Assembly: GCA_910584435.1 (NCBI GenBank)
Contig: CAJUAP010000001.1
Coordinates: forward strand, 91,493 to 155,492
Reading direction: 5' to 3'
Length of the DNA stretch: 64,000 bases
From: an uncultured Acetatifactor sp.
GTDB taxonomy: Bacteria; Bacillota; Clostridia; Lachnospirales; Lachnospiraceae
The notes under the pieces were generated by a model that saw only the letters and a program-made list of their open reading frames with translations, was not told where the DNA came from and did no database searches. Positions 50,881 through 59,970 of the stretch are shown piece by piece. The position numbers and the translations under genes were made by a program. How positions within the stretch are numbered: position 1 is the first letter of the stretch; every line of letters begins with the position of its first letter.

Positions 50881-51798
50881 TCAGGGCTGTTTTTCTAGTT
50901 GTTTTTTGCTATTCGGCTCTTCAACACCGCTTAAAATCACCTTTCCATCCTTCAGTTCCACTTTTACCTTATTGCTGCTCATTCCCATAGCACTGATAAT
51001 CTCTTTGGGAATCTGAACACGGCCTGCCTTATCCAGAATGACATACTCATCCTGCGTGTCTTCTTCCCTCCAGTCTATGGTAACCTCCTTGAGACGATCC
51101 GCATACTTTTCCTTCAGGAATCTTTCACTGCTGATTTTACCATCCCGAATTGCCACCACACGCCGTACCTTCTTCGACAATGCCACATCATGGGTTACAA
51201 TTAATATGGTCTGTCCGTTTTTATTTAACTCCGTAAAGACATCGAAGATATAATTTGCCGTTGCCATATCCACACTTCCCGTAGGTTCATCCGCCAGGAG
51301 AAGCTTCGGGGAATTCGCCAATGCAATGGCTATGGCAATCCTCTGCTGTTCCCCGCCGGAGAGCATATTCAGCTTACTGTGCTTCTTATGGGCCATACCG
51401 ACCGTTTCCAACAGCTCCAAAGCTTTTGCCTTCTTCTTTCCTTTGTTCGACAGATGCATGGGAAGCATTACATTTTCAAGCGCAGACAGATAGGGCAGCA
51501 GATTTCTGCCGTTATTCTGCCAGACAAATCCCACCGTGTCACGCTTATACAATACCAATTCTTTCTCCGATATGGTGAAGAGATTCCTGCCGCCCACCAC
51601 CAGAGAACCTGCACTGGGCCTGTCCAGGCCGCCGATCATATTCAGGAAAGTGGACTTGCCGCTGCCGCTGTTGCCGATAATTGCAGTCAGCTCCCCTTTT
51701 TCCACAGTCAGGTCAAGTCCCTGCAGTGCCAGCACTTCCGTCTGCTTTGACTTATAAATTTTTACCAGGCCGTCCGCCTGAATCATTGCTTCAGCCAT
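50881..51798 (-). CDS. ABC ATPase with C-terminal AbrB-like domain
   Basis: 305-residue ATPase of the MacB/LolD type: Walker A GNSGSGKSTFLNMI, signature LSGGEQQRIAIAIA and Walker B LLLADEPTGSVD. After the usual end of such ATPases (about residue 225) comes a further domain reading YVILDKAGRVQIPKEIISAM, then VELKDGKVILSG, which is the swapped-hairpin AbrB/SpoVT/MazE pattern. A DNA-binding-type module on a transporter ATPase is unusual. I start at the ATG at 51798; it overlaps the preceding ATPase gene by 8 bases. It forms the efflux operon with a second ATPase, one permease and two adaptors. Confidence 0.86.
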   Translation of the reverse strand: MAEAMIQADGLVKIYKSKQTEVLALQGLDLTVEKGELTAIIGNSGSGKSTFLNMIGGLDRPSAGSLVVGGRNLFTISEKELVLYKRDTVGFVWQNNGRNLLPYLSALENVMLPMHLSNKGKKKAKALELLETVGMAHKKHSKLNMLSGGEQQRIAIAIALANSPKLLLADEPTGSVDMATANYIFDVFTELNKNGQTILIVTHDVALSKKVRRVVAIRDGKISSERFLKEKYADRLKEVTIDWREEDTQDEYVILDKAGRVQIPKEIISAMGMSSNKVKVELKDGKVILSGVEEPNSKKQLEKQP

Positions 51799-52507
51799 TT
51801 TTGTTCTCACCCTGCCCTTCCTTGGGATGCTCCATCACACGCTGTCCGTTTGCAAGCTCAATAATAATATCACCTGCATCCATAAGTCCTACATCATGTG
51901 TGGTCATAACAATGGTCACATGCTCCTTGGCACACATCTCCTTGAAGAGCCGCACTACCTCCGCTCCCATAGCACTGTCCAGTTCTGCAGTAGGTTCATC
52001 GGCAAAAATAATCCGAGGCCCATGGGCCAGCGCCCTTGCAATCGCCACCCGCTGCTGCTCGCCGCCGGACATTTCCGCCGGCATATGGCGCAGACGGCCT
52101 CCCAGCCCCACCATTTTCAAGCATTCTTCCACACGTTTTCTGCGGTTGTCACGGATTCCTGCCATCCGCATGGAAAACTCCACATTCTGATACGCATTCA
52201 TGGCAGGAATCAGCGAAACCGCCTGAAATACAAATCCCATCTGTTTCCTGCGCAGTTCTTCCCTTGCATACTCTGACAGCTCCCCGATATCCTTCCCATC
52301 AATATACACTTTTCCGGAGGAAGGCTTATCTAAAGCTCCCAATATATTTAAAAGTGTCGTCTTACCGGAGCCGGAACGGCCTTTTAATATTGCCAGCGAA
52401 CCTTCCGGTATCTCCAGATTAATATCCGTCAACGCCTGAAATGTCCCTCCTGCCACCGGAAAAATTCTGTTTACATGCCTGACCTCAATCACATTCCCTT
52501 GATTCAC
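51791..52507 (-). CDS. ABC ATPase of the efflux operon
   Basis: 238-residue MacB/LolD-type ATPase: Walker A GRSGSGKTTLLNIL, signature MSGGEQQRVAIARA and Walker B IIFADEPTAELDS. I set the start at a GTG (MNQGNVIEVRHVNRIF) five bases after GGGAGG. The open frame extends 80 codons upstream, but that part runs through palindromic element C and is not family sequence. The two ATPases of this operon differ, so the complex may use an ATPase heterodimer on a single large permease. Confidence 0.88.
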   Translation of the reverse strand: MNQGNVIEVRHVNRIFPVAGGTFQALTDINLEIPEGSLAILKGRSGSGKTTLLNILGALDKPSSGKVYIDGKDIGELSEYAREELRRKQMGFVFQAVSLIPAMNAYQNVEFSMRMAGIRDNRRKRVEECLKMVGLGGRLRHMPAEMSGGEQQRVAIARALAHGPRIIFADEPTAELDSAMGAEVVRLFKEMCAKEHVTIVMTTHDVGLMDAGDIIIELANGQRVMEHPKEGQGENKNG

Positions 52508-52548
52508 CCTGACCTCCCTGCTGCTACCCCACGGTATTTTGACCCTGG

Positions 52549-52674
52549 AAGAATGCCCGCCTAAAGTAACCTTGCTCGCTTGCGTTTTTCCGTGTGAGCA
52601 GGCGCTGTTCTTGCGCCGTAGAAAATCTTCGCGAAGCGGCCTCTGCCGCAAGCGATTAGATTTTCTTCTCACAC
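52549..52674 (-). repeat. Palindromic repeat element C with second 83-bp core
   Basis: The 83-bp core at 52592-52674 differs from copy A by one base. It is joined on one side by a diverged form of the AAGCG module (52549-52590) and on the other side touches the TAA stop of the permease gene. Here the element lies inside an operon, between permease and ATPase. Confidence 0.93.
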
Positions 52675-55515
52675 TTATTCCTCTCCCAGCTTCAAAGCCT
52701 TTGCCACATTCAGCCGGAATACAATCACAAGCAATACAAGCAGACAAGCTGCCATCACCACTGCTAAAGCCCCATACAGACGGAGCATATCGGCAGGATT
52801 GGTATAAAGCTGCATGGGAAGCACCTGATTATCCGCAGCATAAGCCATCTGAAGCATTGGAACGAACATTACCGATGCCAGCTTCCCAATCCCAATCCCC
52901 ACCAGAACGGACATAATTCCGGAGAATATCTGTTCTAACATCAACATCTGGAACAATTCACGCTTATGCATACCAAAAGCTCGCAATACACCGAATATCA
53001 TCTCTCTGGATCGAATGGACATAATCCAATAAATCAGATAGCCTACACCGCACAATAATATCATCACCAGAAAGCCCATGGTCAGAATTCCATTGGTTCC
53101 CTGCAGCAATGGATCTTCCAGTGTATTCTGCAGATCCGTCTTCCGATCTATATACTTCTCCACCTTCAAATCATTCTCGTCTATCCACTGTGCCACTTCT
53201 GCGGAATCCGCCCCATCCTTCAGTGTAATCCAAACCTCATAAGGCTGGATCTGTGCACCGAACACCTTCTGAAATGCCGCCCAATTTGCCACCACAAGAT
53301 AATTGTCTTCCACCACAACATTCCCCGCATAATCCAGATAAGTGGAAGTCGGCTCAAACCCCGGCCAGTAATCCACATAACCCACAATTTTGCCGTTTAC
53401 GTTCCAGTTGCTATTTACTTTTGTCTCATCATTTCCAATAATTGACTCATAATTTATTGTAACACTCCGCCCGATATTATAGTCTAATTTGGTCTGAAAA
53501 TTCCGGGACACAAGAATCCCTCCGGGATTATCCGCGAGCAGATTCAAATATTCATAGTAATGCTCTTCCAGCAGCTCCCTGTCAACCCAGGTATTCTCGC
53601 CAAACTCCCTGGAATGAATTCCCAGAAATGTCACCTTCTTTTTATAGTCCTGGATTTTTATGTATACATTTACCTTATTGTTACTGGAAGGATCATCATA
53701 CATAACTTTAGTATAAGATTCTGCCGCCTCAAGAGTCGCATACTTTTGAAAATCCTGCTCATAATACCGGGGACGTACACTTGGGTCTTCTGCCACCAGC
53801 GCCGCATTATCCCTCCATACTTCTTTGATTATAATGTCTGCGCCGTCCAGATACTCTACATTTTTCATGGCGTTCTGCAGAATGGTCCGCGCTACTGCAG
53901 CATGAAAAGCCCCCAATGAAACTGTAAGAATCAAAAACAGCATTATAAATTGCTGCTTCCTGCCGTTTTTCAGATTTTCCATAAAGGATGCATAGCTGGC
54001 CGGATGCCAGAATCGCTGCCCTGCCAAATAAATCAGCTTCACCAATAAAGGCTGCAGCCGTATGAAAAGCAGCCCCATTCCCACAATAAACAGAGAAGAA
54101 CTTATATACAGAAGCGGATCTATGGACTGCTCTGTAAGTACACTCTGCACCAGTTTCTCCTGATTCCGTGAATAGTTGTAGTATCCGTACAATCCCACTC
54201 CCAGACAGATCACATCCAGGAAAATGGCCTCCCACCAGCTTCTCTTTTTGGCCGCACGCTTCTGCTTGAGATTCACTATGGATACCTTGCTATGGCCGAT
54301 GGCAGGCAAAGTCATAATCAATATCGTTACTGATGCTGCCGCTGCAAGGTACCACCAAACCCTGCCTTCAAGGCGTACCTCCAGCTTCCTTCGCAGACCG
54401 AATTCCAGAAAATTGCTGGCCGATCCCAGTATCCTGCAGAATACACTTCCCAGCGGAATTCCGAATAATGTACCCACCCCCGCCAGAAAAATACTCTGAT
54501 ACAGATACAGCCGGAAAATCTGGAATCCGGAACTGCCCCGGCTCTTAATGACGGATATTTCATTCCGCTCTAACTCATACATCTGGCCGGAAACCATGAA
54601 TAAGAATGCCCCCAGAAGCACCAGAACCGGAACCTGCAGAACAATCAAAGTGGCAGTCGCCCTGACCTGTTTCTGTTGGAAATTCTCCATCAATTGAAGA
54701 CACACATCAGCCCTATAGTCCTCATCCTGCAGTTTCTCCTTTAACATATCCACCTGTGATACCTGCAATACATTATAGTCAAACAGATAACAGTAACGGC
54801 AGGAAATATTGTGCATACCGATATTTTCCTCCAGGAATAATTCCCGGAAGATATCATCCCGCATCATACATGAAGTATCCACAGTAGTATTGCCTATTTC
54901 CCAATAATCATCCCCTGCTGCCTCTCTGAAAACCCCCACAATCTTAAGATGCATCGGACTGCCATCCTTATCCTTCAGAGATTTACATTCCAGGACCTCT
55001 CCTATCAGGAGATTTGACTTCACCATACAATCCTGGCTCACCAGAACCTCAATGCATCCATCCTCTGCTCTTCCTGACTCCGAATACAGCTCACCGGACA
55101 GCAGTTCCACATGATCCTCCATCTGAGACATTGTGGCAATTCTCAGATTCGACGGCCAGATATCCGATCTTCCTGACAGAGACTCCATGGTCCATTGGGT
55201 CAGCCGATAAAAATAGACACTCTCCTTTGTGACCAATCCCCAGTTCTCCTGTATCTCAGACATTTGGGCTTCCCGATGCCGCAGCGCCTCCCCACCCGTT
55301 TCCTTCATGGAAGTATCGACCATAAGCAGCTTCGCCGGCCATTCTCCGGTTTCCGCCAGATAATTCTGAAATTCATCCTGCAGCATTCTGTCAAAGGCAG
55401 CCGTCTGATACATGGGAAAACTGATCACGGTTGCAATTAACAATACACTCCCTAAAAGCAGACAGAAAAACATCCACTTTTTCGCCAGAAGCTTTTGAAA
55501 CATTATCCCCAGCAT
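52675..55515 (-). CDS. FtsX/MacB-type ABC permease
   Basis: 946-residue permease. An N-terminal membrane helix (WMFFCLLLGSVLLIATVI) is followed by a large extracellular domain. A first bundle of helices follows (LIVLQVPVLVLLGAFLFMVS and around), then a second extracellular part of about 250 residues, then a terminal bundle with the FtsX pattern (GVLRAFGMHKRELFQMLMLE, then LVGIGIGKLASVMFVPML). Size and two FtsX-like halves fit permeases that work as a single polypeptide. It starts with AAGGAATG spacing and overlaps the upstream adaptor by 13 bases. Together with adaptors and ATPases it probably exports a peptide, lipid or antibiotic. Confidence 0.87.
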   Translation of the reverse strand: MLGIMFQKLLAKKWMFFCLLLGSVLLIATVISFPMYQTAAFDRMLQDEFQNYLAETGEWPAKLLMVDTSMKETGGEALRHREAQMSEIQENWGLVTKESVYFYRLTQWTMESLSGRSDIWPSNLRIATMSQMEDHVELLSGELYSESGRAEDGCIEVLVSQDCMVKSNLLIGEVLECKSLKDKDGSPMHLKIVGVFREAAGDDYWEIGNTTVDTSCMMRDDIFRELFLEENIGMHNISCRYCYLFDYNVLQVSQVDMLKEKLQDEDYRADVCLQLMENFQQKQVRATATLIVLQVPVLVLLGAFLFMVSGQMYELERNEISVIKSRGSSGFQIFRLYLYQSIFLAGVGTLFGIPLGSVFCRILGSASNFLEFGLRRKLEVRLEGRVWWYLAAAASVTILIMTLPAIGHSKVSIVNLKQKRAAKKRSWWEAIFLDVICLGVGLYGYYNYSRNQEKLVQSVLTEQSIDPLLYISSSLFIVGMGLLFIRLQPLLVKLIYLAGQRFWHPASYASFMENLKNGRKQQFIMLFLILTVSLGAFHAAVARTILQNAMKNVEYLDGADIIIKEVWRDNAALVAEDPSVRPRYYEQDFQKYATLEAAESYTKVMYDDPSSNNKVNVYIKIQDYKKKVTFLGIHSREFGENTWVDRELLEEHYYEYLNLLADNPGGILVSRNFQTKLDYNIGRSVTINYESIIGNDETKVNSNWNVNGKIVGYVDYWPGFEPTSTYLDYAGNVVVEDNYLVVANWAAFQKVFGAQIQPYEVWITLKDGADSAEVAQWIDENDLKVEKYIDRKTDLQNTLEDPLLQGTNGILTMGFLVMILLCGVGYLIYWIMSIRSREMIFGVLRAFGMHKRELFQMLMLEQIFSGIMSVLVGIGIGKLASVMFVPMLQMAYAADNQVLPMQLYTNPADMLRLYGALAVVMAACLLVLLVIVFRLNVAKALKLGEE

Positions 55516-57632
55516 ATTTTCATTCCTTCCGTAAGTCCGTCTATTACCCAGTAACTATCCCTGTTCATACCGCCTGCCAGAAAGCTCACCGGCATCACAG
55601 TGCCATCTTCCATCAATACATTCACATAAGTACAGCCTTCTGATACTGTGACTGCAGCTTTGGGTACTATCACAACATTCTCCATTACCACCAGAGAACC
55701 ATTCGCATCAATACGATTCACCGCATAACCATTAAATGACAGCTCATCCGTCTGCACATCCTCAAGTCTGCCCTCCGGCAATGCTGCCAGCATATCTTTC
55801 GACCCAAGCACACCGTCCATTGCCACGCCGAAAGTCACTACTGTCCCTTCGGCGGTTCGATCCTTTCCCTCCGTATCCTTATATGTAATCCTGAGTACGT
55901 CCCCATAACTCAGATATCCGCCCTCATTGCCGAGGGATAAGAAGGTAATATTTTCATCCGCAACAACGGCCATCGGACTATTATATTTTACCACGTCTCC
56001 AACGACATATTCTCCCAGTGCAAGAACACGGCCTGAAACTGTTGCACGGATTGCCGTAGTTCCATAATCTGTCCTCAGCAAAGCTATCTCCTCTTCCAGA
56101 TCCGCTATGCTTTCCCTCCTTTGTTCAATTGCCTCCTTGTTCTTCTCTTCATCCTGAGCAATCAAATCTGCCAAACGCTCTTTTGCCCTTTTCAGTTCGG
56201 TTTCCTTGCCTTCCAATAACACCCCGTCGCTTTCCACTCGAATTGTGGCAATGACATCCCCCTTCTCCACATGCTGGTCTTCTGTTACCTGATACTCCTG
56301 AAAATATACGGTTCCATTTTCAACAGAATTGTTCACCATGGTTCTGACCGGATAGATCAGAGTACCGCTCCCGGCATACACATTCTTTAATACGCCCTTC
56401 TCCAGCACGGCTGTATTGGCTCCCACGGTCAATTCATGGGATGTCATCACCTGCTCCCCTTCTTCCACACCTGACAAAATCTCCGTATATACGCCATCAC
56501 TCATACCAGTCTGTACCACCCTGGTAACAACATTTCCATCCTCTAACACATACACGTATTGCTGCAGCCCATCTTTGTAAATAGAATCTGCAGACACCGT
56601 AAGAACCTGTTCCCTGATATCCAATACCAATACTAACGCCGCCGCGTCTCCGATTTCTGTATCTCCCTCTTCGTCCGTCAGCTTAAAGAGTGAATGTTTA
56701 TCATCATTTCCTTCCGTGTATGACACTTCATAGCGCTTACCTCCGGCCACAGCATAGATTTCCAATGCCCGCAGTCTGTTAATTTCGGAAATCTTAGCAC
56801 ACTTGACATACTTTCTCTCCATATCACCCACGGCCGCCACCGGCACATTGGCCCGAATGCTGTCTCCGGGTGAATACATTCCGAGAGCCACAACCGTACC
56901 GCTTATCTGTGAAGTAATGGTTCCTGCCCTCTTCTCATCTTCCAGCTTCTGAAGCTGGCCGCTATAATATTGATAGTCCAATTCATAGAGTTCTGTTTTC
57001 TGCCGCAGCGCCTCTGCCTTCTTACTTACGGATAAATCCTTGTCATTATACTGCCCTTCGCACTTTTTCCACTCCTTCTGCCAGGATGCATATGCCGGAT
57101 TCACCGTACTCTGCCCTCCGGCTCCCGCAATATATTGCTCAGGTTCTTCTTCCTCCATATCCTCCAGAATATTTTTCAGATCTTCCAGTTCCTTCCGCAG
57201 CCCGGCAAGTTCTTCCTCTGCCTTCACCCTGAATTTCTCGTAGGTTTCCGTCAGGGATAAAATCCTCTCTTTCATTGATTCTATCTTCTTGGAAACTGCC
57301 TGTGCTTCCATATGTACAAGCGGCGCCCCACGATCTACCGTTTCTCCTAAGACAGCACCATAACTGCCGAATTTCTGCCCGGCTTCATATGAATATATCT
57401 CCACGTAAGGATATACCACTGCATCATACACCAGTGTATGATACAAATTCCGTCGGGCAACCTTTTCCGTATTCATAACCGCCGCATCTCCTGTCTGCGG
57501 CTCATGCAGTTCCACAACCTCCTCTTCCATCACAGGCACACTTCCACAGCCAGTCATCATGGAAGCACACATGCACATGATCAGGCAGACAGATATTACC
57601 ATTTTATGAGGAAATCTCGTCATTTTACTCAT
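55503..57632 (-). CDS. Adaptor lipoprotein with two HlyD-like modules
   Basis: 709-residue exported lipoprotein (signal peptide with lipobox MTGC). It contains two successive membrane-fusion adaptor modules. The first has a coiled-coil hairpin around residues 110-210 (KFRVKAEEELAGLRKELEDL) and a lipoyl-like half GTVVALGMYSPGDSI. The second begins at about residue 430 (YQEYQVTEDQHVEKGDVI) with its own coiled coil (RRESIADLEEEIALLRTD) and lipoyl half (VSGRVLALGEYVVGDVV). Most adaptors have one. It overlaps the preceding adaptor by 4 bases (ATGA), so the five genes are tightly coupled. Confidence 0.87.
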   Translation of the reverse strand: MSKMTRFPHKMVISVCLIMCMCASMMTGCGSVPVMEEEVVELHEPQTGDAAVMNTEKVARRNLYHTLVYDAVVYPYVEIYSYEAGQKFGSYGAVLGETVDRGAPLVHMEAQAVSKKIESMKERILSLTETYEKFRVKAEEELAGLRKELEDLKNILEDMEEEEPEQYIAGAGGQSTVNPAYASWQKEWKKCEGQYNDKDLSVSKKAEALRQKTELYELDYQYYSGQLQKLEDEKRAGTITSQISGTVVALGMYSPGDSIRANVPVAAVGDMERKYVKCAKISEINRLRALEIYAVAGGKRYEVSYTEGNDDKHSLFKLTDEEGDTEIGDAAALVLVLDIREQVLTVSADSIYKDGLQQYVYVLEDGNVVTRVVQTGMSDGVYTEILSGVEEGEQVMTSHELTVGANTAVLEKGVLKNVYAGSGTLIYPVRTMVNNSVENGTVYFQEYQVTEDQHVEKGDVIATIRVESDGVLLEGKETELKRAKERLADLIAQDEEKNKEAIEQRRESIADLEEEIALLRTDYGTTAIRATVSGRVLALGEYVVGDVVKYNSPMAVVADENITFLSLGNEGGYLSYGDVLRITYKDTEGKDRTAEGTVVTFGVAMDGVLGSKDMLAALPEGRLEDVQTDELSFNGYAVNRIDANGSLVVMENVVIVPKAAVTVSEGCTYVNVLMEDGTVMPVSFLAGGMNRDSYWVIDGLTEGMKICWG

Positions 57633-58735
57633 TTCTGTACCACGTACTCTCCTTCCTCCAAACCGCTTATCACCTCCACCATAGTGTCACCCCACAATCC
57701 TGTCTCTATCCACTTCACCTCTCTGACATCATTCTCCCCCAATACATAGACATAATTTCTGCCATCGGCTGTACGTATTACCTTAGAAGGAAGTGTCAAT
57801 ACATTCTCCCTGGCATCTATGGTATAGACAATGTTTCCTACGGTTCCAACCTGGATATCTGAGGAATTCTCCGGCAGTTCAAAATAAAGTGTGTCTTCCC
57901 AATGCTCCATGTCATACGGAATTACCTCCACATCTATTGAACTTCTGTTCTTTATAATGCTCAGTGAAACTGCTTCTCCTTCCTGAAAACAATCCGCATC
58001 TTTCAAGTCACTTGCCCTTGCTTCAAAAAGGCACCTGGTATTATCTATAATTTTCATCACAGTCTGCCCTTCCAGCACCCGAAGTCCTTCCAAATCAGGA
58101 TTTACATAGGATATTTCTCCGTCAATACCTGCATAAATACGGCTCTGCTCTATCTCCTGCAATGTCAATTCCAACAGCTGTCTGTCCAAATCAATGGCAT
58201 CCTGATAATCCTCACGCTTATAACGGTAATTCTGGCGGATACTGTCAAGAGAAGCTTCCAGCTGTTCCGTATCTCGTTCCGAACCGGAGGATTGGTAGAC
58301 ATAAGTCCACCACCTGCCGGAAAGTTCATAGCTCTCATCAATATCCGTATAGCCTAAAAGCAATGTATTTCTGGCAATCTTATATTCCAGCTCATCAACT
58401 AAATCCTGATTACTGTCCGTTTTCAGTTCTGCCAGAAGCTGACCCTTTACAACCTTATCCCCCTCTGCCACATAGACCTGAGCCACCGTTTTCCCATCGC
58501 CCGAAATCTGAATTTCTTCTTCGTCAATCTGTTTGTATGTACAGCGGAGTTTTCCTGTCTTATACACATTACCTACAGAAGCCACCACCAGCGAATAGGA
58601 ATTTTCCTCCGGCTGTTCAATCTGTACTACAGATTCTTCTTCATCCACATAAGAACTGCAGCCCGAAATTCCCAGACACAGGATGCAGTAAAACGCAGCT
58701 GCTCTCCACAAACCATTTATCTTTCTATTCATCAT
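57629..58735 (-). CDS. HlyD-family adaptor lipoprotein
   Basis: About 368-residue exported lipoprotein with lipobox ISGC after a hydrophobic stretch (AAFYCILCLG). It has a lipoyl-like half (VAEGDKVVKGQLLAELKTD), a helical hairpin (REDYQDAIDLDRQLLELTLQ) and beta-barrel and proximal domains (ENVLTLPSKVIRTADGRNY, GLEEGEYVVQK). First gene of the efflux operon. The start is uncertain: in-frame ATGs at 58735 and 58753 both have imperfect ribosome sites. Confidence 0.82.
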   Translation of the reverse strand: MMNRKINGLWRAAAFYCILCLGISGCSSYVDEEESVVQIEQPEENSYSLVVASVGNVYKTGKLRCTYKQIDEEEIQISGDGKTVAQVYVAEGDKVVKGQLLAELKTDSNQDLVDELEYKIARNTLLLGYTDIDESYELSGRWWTYVYQSSGSERDTEQLEASLDSIRQNYRYKREDYQDAIDLDRQLLELTLQEIEQSRIYAGIDGEISYVNPDLEGLRVLEGQTVMKIIDNTRCLFEARASDLKDADCFQEGEAVSLSIIKNRSSIDVEVIPYDMEHWEDTLYFELPENSSDIQVGTVGNIVYTIDARENVLTLPSKVIRTADGRNYVYVLGENDVREVKWIETGLWGDTMVEVISGLEEGEYVVQK

Positions 58736-58904
58736 ACCCGATTTCTGCCTCATCTCATACCCTTGCGATTTCTTTTCCTTACAGAATGCTTTCTGGCCAA
58801 ATCTTTTCTTAATCAAATCTTTCCTAAATCAAATCTTTCCTTGCCAATCTTTTCTTTACAAATTCTGTTCCACATGAGTTGTCTTCCGACATTTCTCTTC
58901 TCTG

Positions 58905-59020
58905 CAGGTTCTCTTCCCTATCATTTTCTTTCTTACAGGTTCTCTTCCTTATCATTCTCTTCCCTGCAGGTTCTCTTCCCTATCATTTTCTTTCTTACAG
59001 GTTCTCTTCCCTATCATTCT
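58905..59020. repeat. 31-bp tandem repeat array
   Basis: Four units of 31 bases (starts 58905, 58936, 58967 and 58998) of the form CAGGTTCTCTTCCCTATC. They fill much of the spacer upstream of the adaptor gene, and the last unit encodes the end of the neighbouring membrane protein (residues DREENL and stop). Confidence 0.92.
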
Positions 59021-59960
59021 TTTCCTTATGATTTTTTTCCGATGCCTTCTGCTTTATTTCGTCCAATTCTTCCTGGAATCCTTCTGAAGTCATACTTGGA
59101 TTACCTCTGAGCAGCCGTCTCTGGAAGAAATCCTTTACACCGCCCCAATGCCGCCTCAACGCTATATTAATTGCATATTTTGTCTTCAGTTCAAAAACTT
59201 CTTCCTTTACGCTCTCCAGATAGGCAGAAGATTTTAATTGTGCTGTCTGCTTAATACTCTCCAGTCTGCCCTCAATTCCTGATATCAAATCTTCCATACG
59301 CACTGATCTGACATTATTTACCCCCTCTGCCAAGGCTTCTCTGCAATTCTCCACCCCATGGTTTGCCGCCTCCATAATCGATTCCAAACGCTTTTGGATA
59401 TGAAGCAGTTCCTCCTTTGCCTGCTTCATTTTGATAAGAACTTCCCTCAAATCCACCGCAGCTTTTACAGAAAGAGAAAAATCCGCAGCAATCCACACCG
59501 TTAAAAGTAATGTAAGTAAATTCAAAACCGTATTGGGGATGGAAAACACAAATTGTTCCACAGGTACATGAAGAAATTCTGTCATCAATATTGTCAGACC
59601 CCCCCATGACAATGTGGTTCCAAGACAAATATGCCCCTGAAAGTTGAACTTCTTCTGAGAATAATCCCAATACCGTACCTTAAATAATTTCTCCATAGCC
59701 ACACCGGTAACATATTCCAGTATGGTTGCACCAATACAGCCTGAGATATAGGTCAGGACAATACTGTTCCGAAAAGGCATGGAAGCCACCAGCATCATCA
59801 TAGCGCCGCTGCCATAAATGGGCAGAAACGGCCCCCGCAGAAATCCTCTGTTAGTCAAATGCCGCTTTCTCACAGACACATATGTGGACTCAACACACCA
59901 TCCCATAAAACAATATAAGTAGAAAAAGAACAGCCATTGAACCACTGAATATGAATACAT
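58995..59960 (-). CDS. CmpB-type putative ABC transporter permease (PF06541-like)
   Basis: 321-residue membrane protein. The N-terminal half has about five helices with family stretches FYLYCFMGWCVESTYVSV, FLRGPFLPIYGSGAMMML and GHICLGTTLSWGGLTIL, which mark the family annotated as putative ABC transporter permease in Clostridia. The C-terminal half is a long coiled-coil-forming cytoplasmic tail. Its role is not established. The C-terminus is written by the 31-bp tandem repeat, so it may vary between strains. It lies 10 bases after the YlmH gene. Confidence 0.82.
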   Translation of the reverse strand: MYSYSVVQWLFFFYLYCFMGWCVESTYVSVRKRHLTNRGFLRGPFLPIYGSGAMMMLVASMPFRNSIVLTYISGCIGATILEYVTGVAMEKLFKVRYWDYSQKKFNFQGHICLGTTLSWGGLTILMTEFLHVPVEQFVFSIPNTVLNLLTLLLTVWIAADFSLSVKAAVDLREVLIKMKQAKEELLHIQKRLESIMEAANHGVENCREALAEGVNNVRSVRMEDLISGIEGRLESIKQTAQLKSSAYLESVKEEVFELKTKYAINIALRRHWGGVKDFFQRRLLRGNPSMTSEGFQEELDEIKQKASEKNHKEKNDREENL

Positions 59961-59970
59961 AAAAACCCCC

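Noticed and set aside
52508..52747. 80-codon N-terminal extension of the ABC ATPase
   Set aside because: Runs through palindromic element C; family length and GGGAGG support the GTG start at 52507.
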